DNA of 47,506 nucleotides from Lindgomyces ingoldianus (Eukaryota; Ascomycota; Dothideomycetes; Pleosporales; Lindgomycetaceae), in the NCBI RefSeq assembly GCF_010093535.1, contig NW_022985189.1:16919-64424 (forward strand). Reading direction: 5' to 3'. A program made the position numbers and the translations under genes. The first letter of the stretch is position 1. Every line of letters begins with the position of its first letter. Shown in pieces: positions 1-11,056 of this stretch. The notes beneath the pieces were generated by a model. It had not been told where the DNA came from, made no database searches, and saw nothing but the letters and a program-made list of their open reading frames with translations.

Positions 1-757
1 ACTAACTAGCGCGTCTAAAAGAGGAGATTCTGCTCAACTTTTCGTTCTGCAAACCCGAATATAATAAGCAGAGCAAGCTCTGCTAATAAGAAAGACTTAG
101 TTATTTTATTTAAATTATCTCTACTTAATAAATTACTTTTGCTACCTTAATAATTAATACACGCATAGCGTTTAGTTTAGAGGATACTACTAGTATTACA
201 AAGAAACATTTTAAAGTTAGAACACTTAGTTAAATTAAACTAGTTTTAGTTTAGAGAACACAATAGTAATACTTTCTACACTAATAGAGACTATTAGTTT
301 ATAGAAGAGGGAGTAGTGTAATAATTCTTGTTTTATCTTAGGTTGCCTAGAACTTATCTAAAGGGTCTCTGTATTAGCTCTAGCCCTAACTTAACCTAGC
401 CCTAACTCTGCCCTGCCCCCTGCTGTTACCTCTATTCCCCTATGTATTTAGTTGCACCTCCCCCCTGTAGCTAGCTTAGGAGTTTAATAATATCCTTTGT
501 ACAAGGCCTATAGGTGTTAATGGAATTCCTAGGTCATTGAGTCCCCACGCACTCCTATATGCCTCTGGGTGGATTCCTACCGCATTTGGACCCATTGTCT
601 TGCCTGTACCGTTACACCTAGCGCGTTAGATTCATAGATAAGGTGTATTCGTATTTCCATGTCTATTCACGGGTTGTCTATACAAATAGAAATGCAAGAT
701 AGGCGTCTGTCTACAGCGAGTTGCAGATCAGGCTTATCAGCCTCGCTTACCATGTTT
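1..757. other. AT-rich flank, no gene recognised
   Basis: Positions 1-350 are AT-rich and resemble the RIP-degraded blocks elsewhere. Positions about 360-757 are closer to normal composition and carry a C-rich patch (about 380-470). I see no open frame or recognisable protein fragment. The stretch is the left flank of the pogo-type transposon that starts at 760. Confidence 0.5.
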
Positions 758-759
758 TA

Positions 760-788
760 GCGCGTAATGCACGGCCTCGCGTAATGCA
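760..788 (+). repeat. Left terminal inverted repeat of the pogo element
   Basis: This 29-bp terminal repeat pairs with 6423-6447 plus the four bases TGCA at 2823-2826, on the far side of the inserted 3.6 kb element. It is preceded by the TA target dinucleotide at 758-759. Confidence 0.8.
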
Positions 789-899
789 TGATTTTAGCAA
801 TCCGCGCCTTTTACTTTTAAAGCTCTAGAGACTTACATAAATTATAAATTATATAAATTTTTTATTATAATACTAATTAAATGCTATAGATTTTATTTC

Positions 900-2790
900 T
901 AGAAATAATTTACATGTAATACTTTATAAAAAGGTTAATTTACCTGCTGCGTTAAGTTCTACCTAATGCTAGCTCTTTTTTTTTATTTAATGCTACATTA
1001 TTATTAAAATCCTCTAGTGTACTAGTAATAGGCGTAGGAGCTTTCTACTTGCTCTTTATTACCTGCTAAAGGTTATTTTTAAGCTGTTAATTAACCTGCT
1101 AGGTAAGCTCTACTTTTTCTTATTAAGCTGCTTTTATCTTAAGCTCCTGCAAGTAAGCCCTCTTTACTATTACTACTTTATGCCTTTTTCTTTTAACTGC
1201 AAGCAGCTTTTTAGCTTTTTTTACTTTTTTATACTTTGCCTTTTTTTATTTTTAAAGCTATAGAGCCTTCTTTTTAGCATTTTTTTATGCTTAATAATTA
1301 TATGCTTCTTAGACCTTATTTAGCAACTAAAAAGTTGCATTACTATAATATTTTAAAGGTGCTTCTAGTAGAAGAGGCTTACTATACTAGCAGCGCTTCT
1401 TCTTATTAATTAGTGCATCTTTAACCTGCTTAAGCTTATACTAGAGAAGGATGTAACATACTAAAAATAACTAAATAGTCTTTTTTAAGCTTTTATATAT
1501 ATTTTTTATAAAGATTACGAATAACTTTATCTAAAAAGCTTTTAACCCTCTTTTAATTCTTTGCACTAAGCGCTAAGCTAGTGCTTTTACTAAAAGATAG
1601 TTACTTTTTTTACTTATAGTAAAATTAATTTAAAACTACTTATAGCTTAAATAGTAATAAAGTAGTTACTTTAAAAGCACTAAAAATAGTTTTATGCTTA
1701 AAGGATATTTTTAGGCCTTATTAAACATGCTATAAAAAAAATTTTTTATTAATAATAGTCTTTAGTATTTATCTATAAAGCTAGCTAGCTTAGCTAAGTA
1801 GGCTAATAAAAGAAGTTTAAATATATAGATATTAAAAGGCTATAGTGTATAAGTTACATGTAGCAGGTATATAGCTAAGAAGATCTTATTATTATTATAG
1901 TACTTAATAAACTTTATTAAAACATGTAATCTATAGCTATCTAAGAACAAAAGTTAGTACGCTTATTATGCTTTTACCTTAGTTTTATAATTAAACACAT
2001 GTTTAAGCTATGCTAGGCCTAGTTTATTATTTATCTAACTTATAAGTAATAAAGTAAAAAAAGCTTAATGCTTAAAAAAGTTAAAATTTTATAGCTAAAA
2101 GTTTTATATATAGTTAAAAACAGCTTAGTAGATTAGTATAGGTATAAAAGAGCTACTATTAGCGTAGATGTAGGCTATTATTATAATCTACTTATAATTA
2201 CTATCTTATATAAGCTGCTACTTAATATCTTACTTATACTACAATCTAAAGAAAATTTACTTTATTTTTAATAATACTTTAATTAAAAAGCCTTTTTTAT
2301 TTATATTATAAGTATACTATAGTTTTATGCTATATTACTTAATTTTTTTATGTACAAGCTTAAAATATAGTAAGTACTTAAATGCTAAGTTAGCTTTGTT
2401 ACGCGTAGTGTTTATACTAGATGTTTATTAAAATAATAAGTTAATAAAGTGCCTTTTAATAAATTAATTAACCTAGCTTTTACTAGCTTACCTACTACTT
2501 ATTTTTATTATAAAATTTTAAATTATCTATTTTAAAAAAGATAGACCTCTTATATAAAGTCTATTAATATACTCTACTAGCTCTTTCTCTTGCACTAGGC
2601 TAAGTAGTTGCTAATTTTTAAGTTTCTCTGCACGTAGGCAGGTAACGCGTTAGTAACGCCTTAAAAGTGTAGATTAATTAACGCTATACTGCCTAGCTAC
2701 TGCAGCATAATTTAGTAATTTTTTAGGTTTTAGCAATTTTAGCAACTCTAAAGCAGCCTTAATACTGCCTATATTAGTTAAGAGAGAGGT
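900..2790 (-). pseudogene. Pogo/Fot1-type DDE transposase relic
   Basis: Minus-strand reading from about 2790 gives a psq-type helix-turn-helix (LNYAAVARQYSVN, then a stop, then STLLRRY). A CENP-B-type DNA-binding region follows (QEKELVEYIN, TLYKRG, KISSR, ASKS). Further down, about 1970-1790, are the DDE-domain landmarks LLFLDSY (the family's LLxDGHxSH) and LAIYLLHVTYTL-stop-PF (PPHxTHxLQPLD). Most interrupting stops fit Gln or Trp codons altered by C-to-T or G-to-A changes. This is the transposase of the 760-6447 element and cannot make a functional protein. The 5' limit is approximate because the start codon is not clear. Confidence 0.8.
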
Positions 2791-2826
2791 GGTTGAAGTT
2801 TTAACAGCTTCGCGCAGAACCGTGCA

Positions 2827-3060
2827 TCTATCTGGTGCAAAAATCGGTGGAATTCCTTGGCAACACAACAATTTTCCCTGCGCGCGTACAAACTCACATA
2901 CAAACTGTGAATTTACTTATTTTATGCAAGAATTATACAACAACTATCTAATAATTATTAGTAAAACTTAAGGCTATATAAATATATATAAAAAGGTATA
3001 CTAATGTGTTTTTTAAAGTTATAGTCTTATGTTTTAAGCTTATAGCGTCTCTATAAGGCC
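2827..3060 (+). repeat. Left long terminal inverted repeat of the mariner-type element
   Basis: Aligned to the reverse complement of about 6190-6422, the first 160 bp match closely, with mostly C/T and G/A differences. The match weakens after about 2990 but is still visible near 3040. Confidence 0.8.
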
Positions 3061-3149
3061 TCTTACGCCTACGTAGGCGCGTTGCGCTTTTAAGATCTCT
3101 AGAGAGCTTATAACTAAAGGCTATAGCCTTAATTTATGCTAAAGAATTA

Positions 3150-4140
3150 AAATATATTACTTTTTACTACTAGGCTAGCGTTATAACTTTATTGCTAGTT
3201 ATGTTAGTATGTTGCAGTTAAAAGTGTATGTAATTAAGTGCAACTTAAAGCTGCATAGTAGCACTTATAAACTAAGTAATCTAAACGCTGTACTTAGCTA
3301 CTTACATAAAATAAAACCTAAAGATAAGTAAGCTTTATTTAATAAGCTTTATTAAAGTAGCTAAATATATTATAATAAAATAGCTTACTAGTTATAAATA
3401 AAAAAAAGTGTTAAAGTACACTAGTTAATAGTTACTTAGCTACTTAATAATTATAGCTAAAGTAAGTAAGCGCTATGTTCTATCTTTATACTTTATAATA
3501 AGGAGCTTTATAAGAGCTATTACTACTATATAAAGCAGTTTACTACTGCTAATCTAGTGTTTTTAGACAAGTCTATCTTTAGTAAGAAGACTAGTTAGCA
3601 GCACTACACCTACACGCTAATAGGCTCTATAAACTGCTATATGCAGAATGTTTAATAAGAGAAAACCTAGGCAGCTTTACCTACATTTACAATAAATAAG
3701 TACCTGCCTTATATAGGTGTAAAAAAGAGCTATTTTAGCTATAAAAACTTTATAGATTAGATCTATAAGTTACTACTACCTACTTTTTATATAGCGTATA
3801 GTAATAAGACTATAGTTATAGTTCTTAATAACATCTTAATTTATATAAACTAAAAAGTTGTAAGTAAGATTAAGTAAGCTAGCTATATTATTAAATATTT
3901 ACTACTATACTTGCTAGACTATAACTTAATTAAGCTTACTTTTAGTATTTTTAAAGCTTAAATTTATAAGCACTATAGCTACATATATAGATAATTTAAT
4001 AACTTTAGTAACTTTTTAAAAGCAGCTATCTATAAGAGTTAGTGTAATTAGTTTATAAAAAAGCACTTTAAGCACACTACTAATAGCCTATATAAAATAA
4101 AAAGTAAGAAGACATTAATAAAGGCTAGGCATAAGATATA
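3150..4140 (+). pseudogene. DDE_3-type (Tc1/mariner/IS630 class) transposase relic
   Basis: The plus-strand frame from about 3563 reads FLDKSIFSKKT, TYTLIGS, KTxAALPTFTINKYLP, TIVIVLNNILIY and LLDYNLIKLTF. These are the landmarks of the DDE_3 endonuclease fold: the first DES, the second LDN before a SIH-like stretch, and YSPDFNPIELTF before the third acidic residue. The second catalytic Asp reads Asn (codon 3827-3829) and the Glu of NPIELTF reads Lys (3932-3934), both G-to-A changes in a TG context. Several in-frame stops interrupt it. The N-terminal boundary is not seen. Confidence 0.75.
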
Positions 4141-4229
4141 GAGGTAGCAGTAGAGTAAGTAAGCAGTAAAAAGCATAAAGTAAAAAAAATAAGCATTAAT
4201 TATATAATAAGTATTATAGTATTAGTAAT

Positions 4230-6200
4230 GTAGTAACATTTTTCTAAAGCTTAACACTTATAGTTTTATCTTCTTAGTTTGTTACTTTACTACTTGCAGT
4301 GCTGTTATTACCTATGTTTATAAGTTCTATAGCAGCAGCAGCAGTAGCAGCAGTAGCAGCTTAATAGTGCTATTTAAACTTTCTAAGATTCTTTTAAAAG
4401 TGCTTAACTATTTTATTTTTTAGCTAGAAGCGCTTACTAACTACTACTTTATAAAGATTTTTACTAAAGTTTAATATTTTTTATAAATCTTTAATAGTTT
4501 ACTGCTTTAAGATTACTACATTTTATACTTACTTATAGTCTTTATAATTATTTTCTAGCTACTAAGTAATAATCTACTTAAAAAACTTTTTTATAATTAC
4601 TTTTATATTTTTTTTACTACTTATAGGGCTTAAGCTTAGCACATAGGTAGAGAGCGCTGTTGCAGGTGTAATAAGACGCTAAGTAATTAGTAGTAGTAGT
4701 AATAGTAGTAAAGGTAAGTAAAGCTGCTATAAATAAAAAGAATAAGTAGGCTAAAAGTAACTAGTAGCAGCAGCAGGGCTATATAGATAGCCTATTAGCA
4801 GGCTAGGCTAGCTAAATCTAGAAAAGTTTAGCTGTAACCTTATATTTTTACACTAAAGTTAAACTATCTTATGCTACTTTTTTTACTACTAAGCATTATT
4901 CTCTACTTTTTACTTAGCCTACTAATGCTTATGCTTTTTTAAAGTGTGCTAAAAATTATGCTTAGAGTTACTTTTACTAGTAGTAGAACTACAGCGCTTT
5001 TTACCTTTACACCTACTTTTTAGCTTTAGCTAGTTACTACTACTAGTAGGGCTTTTTTAGTAATTAATAAGCTAAATTAAAAGTGTAAAAAGCTTTACTT
5101 TATTTATAAAAATTATATTTACTTAAGATTTTACATTTATAAGTAAGACTTTATAGTGCTTAAAGTTAGTAGTAACCTAGCACTAGCACTTAAAGTTTAG
5201 GCACTTACTATTACTACAACACTAGTAGCAGTAGAGTCTCTTCTCCTAGTCCTTCTGTGTGGCTATATTCTGCAATTACTATACTACTCTTACTTTGTTA
5301 AGTAGCTGCTAAGTACACTTTAGATTTTTTTTAAGTTATAGTGTTAATAAGTTAAGTATATTAAATAAAAGCTTATTAGTATACTAATTACACTTAAAAG
5401 CTTTTTATAAAGTAAGCGCTTTAATAGTAACCTTAATGTTTACTTTTACTACTTAAAAAGGCAGCTTTTTACTAATTTAATAGTTAACTTACTTAAAAAA
5501 CTTTTTCTCTTTAGCTGTACTAAAATTTACTAGTAAGTGCATTACTTTTTACACTTTTAGGCCTACTTAAAAGTTAATTATATGCTAAATAATCTTATAC
5601 TTATAGCTTTTAAGTTAAGCCTTTAGCATAGCTAGCAGCTTATTTACAACATTCTCTATGTTCTCTAGCTACTATATAAAGTAATTATGCTACTCTAGTG
5701 CATAGTAAACAGCGCTTTTTTTTATTAATAATTAGCTTATATTTAACTTTAAGATTATACTCTAGTGCGTTTAACAGTAATAATAAGTTAGTAAAGTAAA
5801 TAAAAGCAGCTGCTATAAGCATAATATAGCTTACTATTAGTAAATTTAACTTAGCAGATAGATTAATAGTTACAGCCTTAGGCTACGTCTTAAGCGTTAG
5901 TAGTAGTAATAATAGTACAAAGTTATACTCTATTTGCGTAGTAACAGGCGTAGTAACTTAAGCAGGGCTTACCTAAGCAGCCACTAGGCCTATGTTAGCT
6001 GTTAAAGGCTTTATAAACTACACCTAATTACGCTGTAAGCGCGTTGTCTGCCCTTTAGTACACTTTATAGCCTTTAGTTGCACTTTTATAGCTTTTTAAC
6101 ATAGTTTTACTACTTTTTTATATGCTGTAGTAGCTGCAGTAGCTGCAGCAGCAGCCGCTGCCTCTGCTGCAGTTACAGAGGGTATACGCGCCCTCTTTAG
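4230..6200. other. Unassigned 2 kb inside the mariner-type element
   Basis: This AT-rich, RIP-degraded interior holds CAG/CTG-type trinucleotide runs (about 4330-4362, 4690-4720, 4770-4785 and, as CTG/GCA, 6120-6175). The runs suggest polyglutamine, polyserine or polyalanine tracts of a former second gene, but I cannot recognise a protein family in any frame. Confidence 0.4.
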
Positions 6201-6422
6201 CCTCTCTATAAGCATATTAACAGACTACAACACTAAAAACACGTTAGTATAGCTTCTATACATATATTTATATAGCCTTAAGTTGTACTAATAATTATTA
6301 GATAGTTATTACGCAATTCTTGCATAAAATAAGTAAATTTACAGTTTATGTGTAAGTTTGTACGCGTGCAGGGAAAATTGTTGTGTTGCTAAGGAATTCC
6401 ACCGATTTTTGCACCAGATAGA
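6190..6422 (-). repeat. Right long terminal inverted repeat of the mariner-type element
   Basis: Mirror copy of 2827-3060. The differences are mostly transitions, as expected if RIP hit the two repeats independently. Confidence 0.8.
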
Positions 6423-6447
6423 TTACGCGAGGCCGTGCATTACACGC
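6423..6447 (-). repeat. Right terminal inverted repeat of the pogo element (split)
   Basis: The sequence is the reverse complement of 760-784, with one C/T difference. The nested element entered inside this repeat: TGCA remains at 2823-2826 and TTACGCG resumes at 6423. Joined, they reproduce the expected TGCATTACGCG. TA follows at 6448-6449. Confidence 0.8.
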
Positions 6448-6695
6448 TAAAACACAGTACAGCCTGTGATTCAGATTTGTTATTAGAGCACACCAAATGT
6501 TATTTTCTCTGATTCAGAAACGCGAATTCCTCTATTCATGAACGAGCGTCGACCAACAGCTCGTCACCTTCGAGGACATGGGATGGTAACCCGGTGCAAA
6601 GGTGGCGTTAATTGGAAATGTTGGTGACTAAGACTAAAGATTATGTGGCGTTCTCCAGACTTAGAGATCTGAAGGCTAAAAGCCTCTTTTGCTAA

Positions 6696-7121
6696 TCTAT
6701 AAAATGGCACCTACCGAGAAAGTATCTGCTGGAGACAGAGGACGAGGATGGAATCATCAACCTGAAGGGAGAACGGCAGGAAGGATTTGACGTGGCTACT
6801 CATGATAGTATGAGTAGAGGTGCTTGCCTTTTCTTCCACGAAGACATTGAGAACAGCGCATTATTAGCACAATGAAAGGCCTTTGAGAAATAGCTCTGGT
6901 AAGACTAGTTTAATTTCGGCTTACTTTTATCTATCTAGATGTCTGCCAATCTTTAGAGGTACACCTTTAGAGTAGCAGCACCCCATCTGAGCCTTAGCTA
7001 CCGTTTCATCCAACTGCTAGCAGGATGTGTTAAGAAGTGCGCCGAATTTATCTGCTTAGTGGATACATATATGGATATGATCTGCTTCTGGACTAAGATG
7101 AAGGGCAAAGAAAGGAGGTAA
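6696..7121 (+). pseudogene. Decayed gene fragment, family unknown
   Basis: A coding-like frame opens at 6696 and includes the acidic stretch LLETEDEDGIINLKGERQ, but hits TGA at 6873 and TAG at 6891. Possible intron borders follow (GTAAGA at 6899, CTAG ending at 6938). A second coding-like frame runs from ATG 6939 to TAA 7119-7121, broken by TAG at 6954, and ends in a basic tail KMKGKERR. Both TAG codons could come from CAG by one C-to-T change. The two parts do not join in frame across the putative intron, so at least one indel or a different splice is implied. It lies 250 bp from the transposon block. Function not recognised; it could also be chance reading frames. Confidence 0.3.
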
Positions 7122-9044
7122 TTAGTAGAGATAGAACTAAAGACAACTCTATGCCATACGATAAAAATAGCTACCCAGTCTTTTATCTTACCTCCTACTT
7201 AAACAATCCGGTAGAATAAACTGTTTACCCACACAATGTACAAATAAATATAAGCTAAGAGTAATGTTCGGCGCGCACGCAATTCGCCCAGAGTCAGCCA
7301 GAACTGACGATGTGTGACGCTACAATAGCGTTCCAGGGGAAAAGATCCCACTAGTTGACCTGCTAAATAAATAGTGCCAATCATGTTAAGGACTAACGGT
7401 AATCGAGAGAGAGGATAATAAGCAAAAAAGAGAAGCTGAGAGCGAACTGACATTGATCATACCGGCCTACACTGCAAGTTCACATTTTCCTGCTTGCTGC
7501 AACACACAGTCTTCCTTCCCCTCGCAAAATTTCTCTTGTTGCAAGGGTTGAAACCTATGATCTGTTGTCCTAAATCTAAACTACTAAGAATTTGATTCTG
7601 TGCCGTAGAAATGGCACTCACAGTTTCCAAATCCTTGCCCGTTCGAGGTTGTTGTTCATGGTCCTCGTACATATGAATGTATATATGAAATCTAACTAAT
7701 ATCTTACTTTAGGCTCCTCTAGGTTTCTATCACGTTTTGCACTACCCTTTCCTGTATCCCTAAGTTCTAATACTACGATCTCTAACGTGAGCTAGAAGCC
7801 TTGATATGTTAGCGTGAACTGAGGCAGCTTGTTGCATTTCAATGTCTAGCACAAACGAGAAGCGTTATGATAAAGATCACAATCCTTCTAGCCTACGACA
7901 GACCTTTACGTGCCATTACATCAAAGATCACATCCTCGTGCACTGCAATCCCTAGCGTTCTAGAAAACCTAGACAAGGCTAGAGGAAGCGTTGACCGCCT
8001 TGGATTTTACCTCAGCTTTAGTTTTCCTTATCATTCAGGCATATTCTTATTTTCACCTTGTGTAGGTAGAGCCGGGGAATTGAAAAGTTCCATCATCATA
8101 CGCTTTCCTCATAATATCCGCTAGCCAGGAGGAGTTAGAAGTACGTTTGTTGCTTCCATGTAGGTAAGGATATGGTAAATTAGAGTCTGCGGCATAGGAG
8201 GGAATGTAAAAAGTGAATAATGCATGGCGTGGGATAGTAGTATAGATGTGATGAATCATGGAATAGAATGGGGATGGAATAGAACCTAGGACTCGGACTC
8301 AGACTTAGATGTCAAAAACATCATCTCACGTCACCTCCCATCCAAACAGCGAGCCAGAGATCACTCGCTTATCCGTCCATGCAATATGCTCTACAATTCA
8401 CTCGCGTTTCCAGGAATCCAGCATGCCCTTCAAAAGACGCCAGCGCAATTATCTAGTTAGTTTAAAAAAAAACCCTTAGAAGAAAAGCGTATACATCGAA
8501 TTACCAGTAATTGTCTGATCAGATGTGCTTCCCATACATAAAAGCGGATATACATAGATACACCACCTCGCCCCAAAACGTATAAATGATCACTTATCAA
8601 ATCCGAGCCTTCTCCCATATGCAATGATGCCGCTAAATTACTGGAGAGACATGCATTCCCGAACGTTTCTTTCCCTGACCCATCTAAACGCCTTCGCAGG
8701 AACATGCTGCGTTAGATAAAAGATAAGAGAGAGATGCTGAACGCGGAAAGGTATTGGACAGACTGAAATGCAATGGAGAGAGGCCATTTAGTTCCTCGCT
8801 GATGCAATGCAATGCAAACGAGAGAGCCGTATACCGAATGAAAATGAAGAAAAGAAAAACCGGGGATATCGATGACCCACCGCGAAAACACACCGTCAGT
8901 CCGACGCCGCCGCGGTCGTCGAATCGGCCTTTTCTAAGAAGCTCAATCTCGAGCAAGGAGCCGTCCGCTCGTCCTCTCCAAAAATTCTTGCATAAGATCA
9001 TGCCCATTCGCTACCCACGACCACCGCACAGTCGAATCTCTCCC
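7122..9044. other. Intergenic region, no supported gene
   Basis: Composition is normal. Only short frames of 60-107 codons occur on either strand, with no recognisable domain, splice structure or codon pattern. The part nearest 9044 is probably the 3' untranslated and terminator region of the minus-strand gene at 9045-10187. I see no RNA gene here. Confidence 0.4.
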
Positions 9045-10187
9045 TCACCACCACCCAGTAAACCCTAGAAACTGATCGACTAAATCCACCCAATCCTGTC
9101 CATTCAACGTGCCCCTAGCCCTCTTCTCCCACAAACCCGTCACCAACTTCTGCAAATACAACCTCGCCTTCTCCCCCGCGTCCTTGGTCCCATCATTCCT
9201 CAACAACTCCACTTTCCCCCCCTCCCACTTCTCGCTTAAATCGATGCCGAAACTCGCATCGCCATCGGGCGGATGGTATTCCTCGACCACGGGAACGATG
9301 CCGCCGTTGATGGGCGCGTTAACGTTGGCGCCTATCAGCGCACCCATGGTGATGCTCGAGGAGTGGGACGTGCGTGGTTTGAAGAGGGCACCACGGACGG
9401 CGATGTTGACGAGCCGGAGCGAACACGCGCCTGAGCCTAAACGGATGATCCAGTCTTGGAAGGCGTCATACATGATCTTATATTCGAGTTTGATGATCCA
9501 CGTATTGTAGCTGTAGAAGATGGCGAGGGCTTCTGAGCGGACGAGCTGAGATACGGAGGCTAGCGGGTGTTGTTTCTTGTTGGCGAAGGTGGAGAGGCAG
9601 TAGATCAGCGGGTGGGGAAGGATCAGGTCTGGGAGGTGAAGGTAGATCTGGTGGCGTAGCTCGGGAGGGAGGGTGAGGAAGGTGGGGGGGAGACCGTAAG
9701 AAGGCGCGGTCGAGGGCAGCGGGGGCAGCAAGGCGAGGGAGAGAGCGAGGTCTTCGGGGCCGGGCAGGGACCTCGGCGACTCGTCGGGCCGGTTCGTGGA
9801 CGAGAAGACGGGCGACGAGGGGATTGACGAGGAGGAGCTATCGAAGGGCGACAAAGCCCAGTCGTCTGAGTCAGGGAAGGGATCCGTGAGGCTGTCCTGC
9901 GAGGAATCCACGTCCATGTCATCTTGATCCAGCCCTAGCCTCGCGATCTTCGTTGGTAGCTCCTGCGAAGACGGCGTGTCCGGCGAGGGAATCTGCGTGG
10001 CGGACCGCTTGGCCGACGTCCTGACTGTGTCGCCGCCCTCACAGAGCCCACAGCTCGTCGACTGCACGCTCGTGTCTAGCGCCTGCAGTTTGGGGCTCTT
10101 CATAGCAGGCACCCCGTCCGGCGGCGTCTGGCCAGTGACCGAGTATCGTCGCTGCAGTGGCATGGCGATGGCCGTGAGAGAGGGCAT
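9045..10187 (-). CDS. F-box/2EXR-like domain protein, hypothetical
   Basis: A single uninterrupted exon of 380 codons on the minus strand, from ATG 10187 to TGA 9047-9045. The first 165 residues are low-complexity and Ser/Pro/Asp-rich, probably disordered. At residues 170-186 comes FLTLPPELRHQIYLHLP, the LPPELR-I-Y signature that starts F-box-like or 2EXR-like domains in many fungal proteins. A conserved-looking block follows (about 190-245: QLVRSEALAIFYSYNTW), then a C-terminal stretch ending FLGFTGWW. F-box proteins generally recruit substrates to SCF ubiquitin ligases, but the fungal LPPELR family is large and mostly uncharacterised, so the substrate and role are unknown. It is divided from the GNAT gene by about 870 bp and does not look co-regulated with it. 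Confidence 0.75.
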   Translation of the reverse strand: MPSLTAIAMPLQRRYSVTGQTPPDGVPAMKSPKLQALDTSVQSTSCGLCEGGDTVRTSAKRSATQIPSPDTPSSQELPTKIARLGLDQDDMDVDSSQDSLTDPFPDSDDWALSPFDSSSSSIPSSPVFSSTNRPDESPRSLPGPEDLALSLALLPPLPSTAPSYGLPPTFLTLPPELRHQIYLHLPDLILPHPLIYCLSTFANKKQHPLASVSQLVRSEALAIFYSYNTWIIKLEYKIMYDAFQDWIIRLGSGACSLRLVNIAVRGALFKPRTSHSSSITMGALIGANVNAPINGGIVPVVEEYHPPDGDASFGIDLSEKWEGGKVELLRNDGTKDAGEKARLYLQKLVTGLWEKRARGTLNGQDWVDLVDQFLGFTGWW

Positions 10188-11056
10188 CGGAAGGTGAAGT
10201 TGCGGTGGTGATACGTGGATGTTGGGAGTTATTTAGAAAATTTGCTGGGGCTGATGCGTTGGCAGCGTGGCCGCTTTCCTCACGCGTCAGGAAGGGCTTG
10301 CGGGGTGGGATAGGCGGGGGCTCAATGGCAGTCGTTATCGATTAGGGGCAGGTGGGAGGATAGGCGTCGTCGTAAGAGAGAGAGCGGTTGTCTAAGCGAG
10401 TGCAGCGCGACTGAGTGGATTGTCTGGTCGTGTGCAGAAAGAAAAGAACAAAGAAGGTTGGGTAGAGAATGGCCCCAGGCGAGATGGGAATAGGGAGTGC
10501 ACGACACTCTGTTTCATGCGGCCAAGGAACCTCGGACGCTGCACAAATGCGTCACGCTGAGCCACTTTCAATTTACTCCTTATCTCTGGCCTCATTCACT
10601 CACCTCACACAACAGAGCCCACCTTCTCCTGATCGTCTGCCTATATATAAGAGCCAGTTAAACGGCCGACCGGTTCTGAAATTGCCCAGGGTGGGACAGT
10701 GAAGCGTTGCGGATTCGGATCTGGGCCGAACGACTAGTGTTTTGTTGATTAGAAACCCCTGGTTTTTAGCTATGGCCACTGACTTTACTATGCTACGAGT
10801 ATGCTTTGATACCGCATGGCATTATTTGTATATTTGTATATTGGCTGCTAATGTGTCCGTGTAGATTCCGATGAACCAAACGAGGGTCCCACGATTTCTG
10901 TTGAAGATCTCCAAGTCCTTGACTCTCTACTACCCAGTATTCAGTCTTCTCCTCCTCTCCCCGTCAATATATATATAGCAGTCTATCTCAACGTTTCGAC
11001 GTGTTCCACTGTTGAAGTGGTGCTCGTCCTCCTCCATCTCCCCCAGCGACTGCCTC
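10188..11056. other. Intergenic region (promoter side of the F-box-like gene)
   Basis: This holds the upstream region of the minus-strand gene starting at 10187 and the 3' side of the GNAT gene ending at 11057. TATATATA-type runs occur at about 10641-10650 and 10967-10978. Both are AT alternations that cannot be assigned to a promoter by sequence alone. No further gene is seen. Confidence 0.4.

Larger units (their letters stand above)
2827..6422 (+). mobile_element. Tc1/mariner-type element with long TIRs, nested in the pogo element
   Basis: The ends TCTATCTGGTGCAAAAATCG (2827-2846) and its reverse complement (6403-6422) begin terminal inverted repeats that stay clearly alignable for about 200 bp. 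The plus strand carries a DDE_3-type transposase relic. At 3596 bp it is roughly twice the size such a transposase needs. The other 2 kb (about 4230-6200) is not recognised. It lies inside the right terminal repeat of the 760-6447 element; rejoining TGCA and TTACG gives that repeat without a visible duplication, so the target-site duplication is unclear. Confidence 0.8.
760..6447 (-). mobile_element. pogo/Fot1-type DNA transposon, split by a second element
   Basis: The left end GCGCGTAATGCACGGCCTCG (760-779, repeat continuing to about 788) recurs as its reverse complement at 6423-6447 with one mismatch. TA dinucleotides flank both ends (758-759, 6448-6449), the Tc1/mariner/pogo hallmark. Without the 3596-bp insertion at 2827-6422 the element is about 2.1 kb, close to the 1.9 kb usual for Fot1-like elements. 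A pogo-type transposase relic lies on the minus strand. The restored target is nearly palindromic (TGTTT-TA-AAACA). RIP has put stop codons throughout, so it is dead. Confidence 0.85.

Noticed and set aside
383..406. Two CCCTAAC words resembling telomere repeats
   Set aside because: Only two copies 17 bp apart with other sequence between; no tandem array.
2674..2871. 65-codon minus-strand frame taken as a gene
   Set aside because: The first 15 or so codons lie in the terminal repeat of the nested mariner-type element; only the remainder is the pogo transposase N-terminus, and it is listed as part of that relic.
8684..9007. 107-codon minus-strand frame downstream of the F-box-like gene
   Set aside because: No recognisable motif; it sits where the 3' untranslated region of that gene is expected.
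9109..9510. 133-codon plus-strand frame opposite the F-box-like gene
   Set aside because: It is the antisense shadow of a GC-biased coding exon with no independent features.
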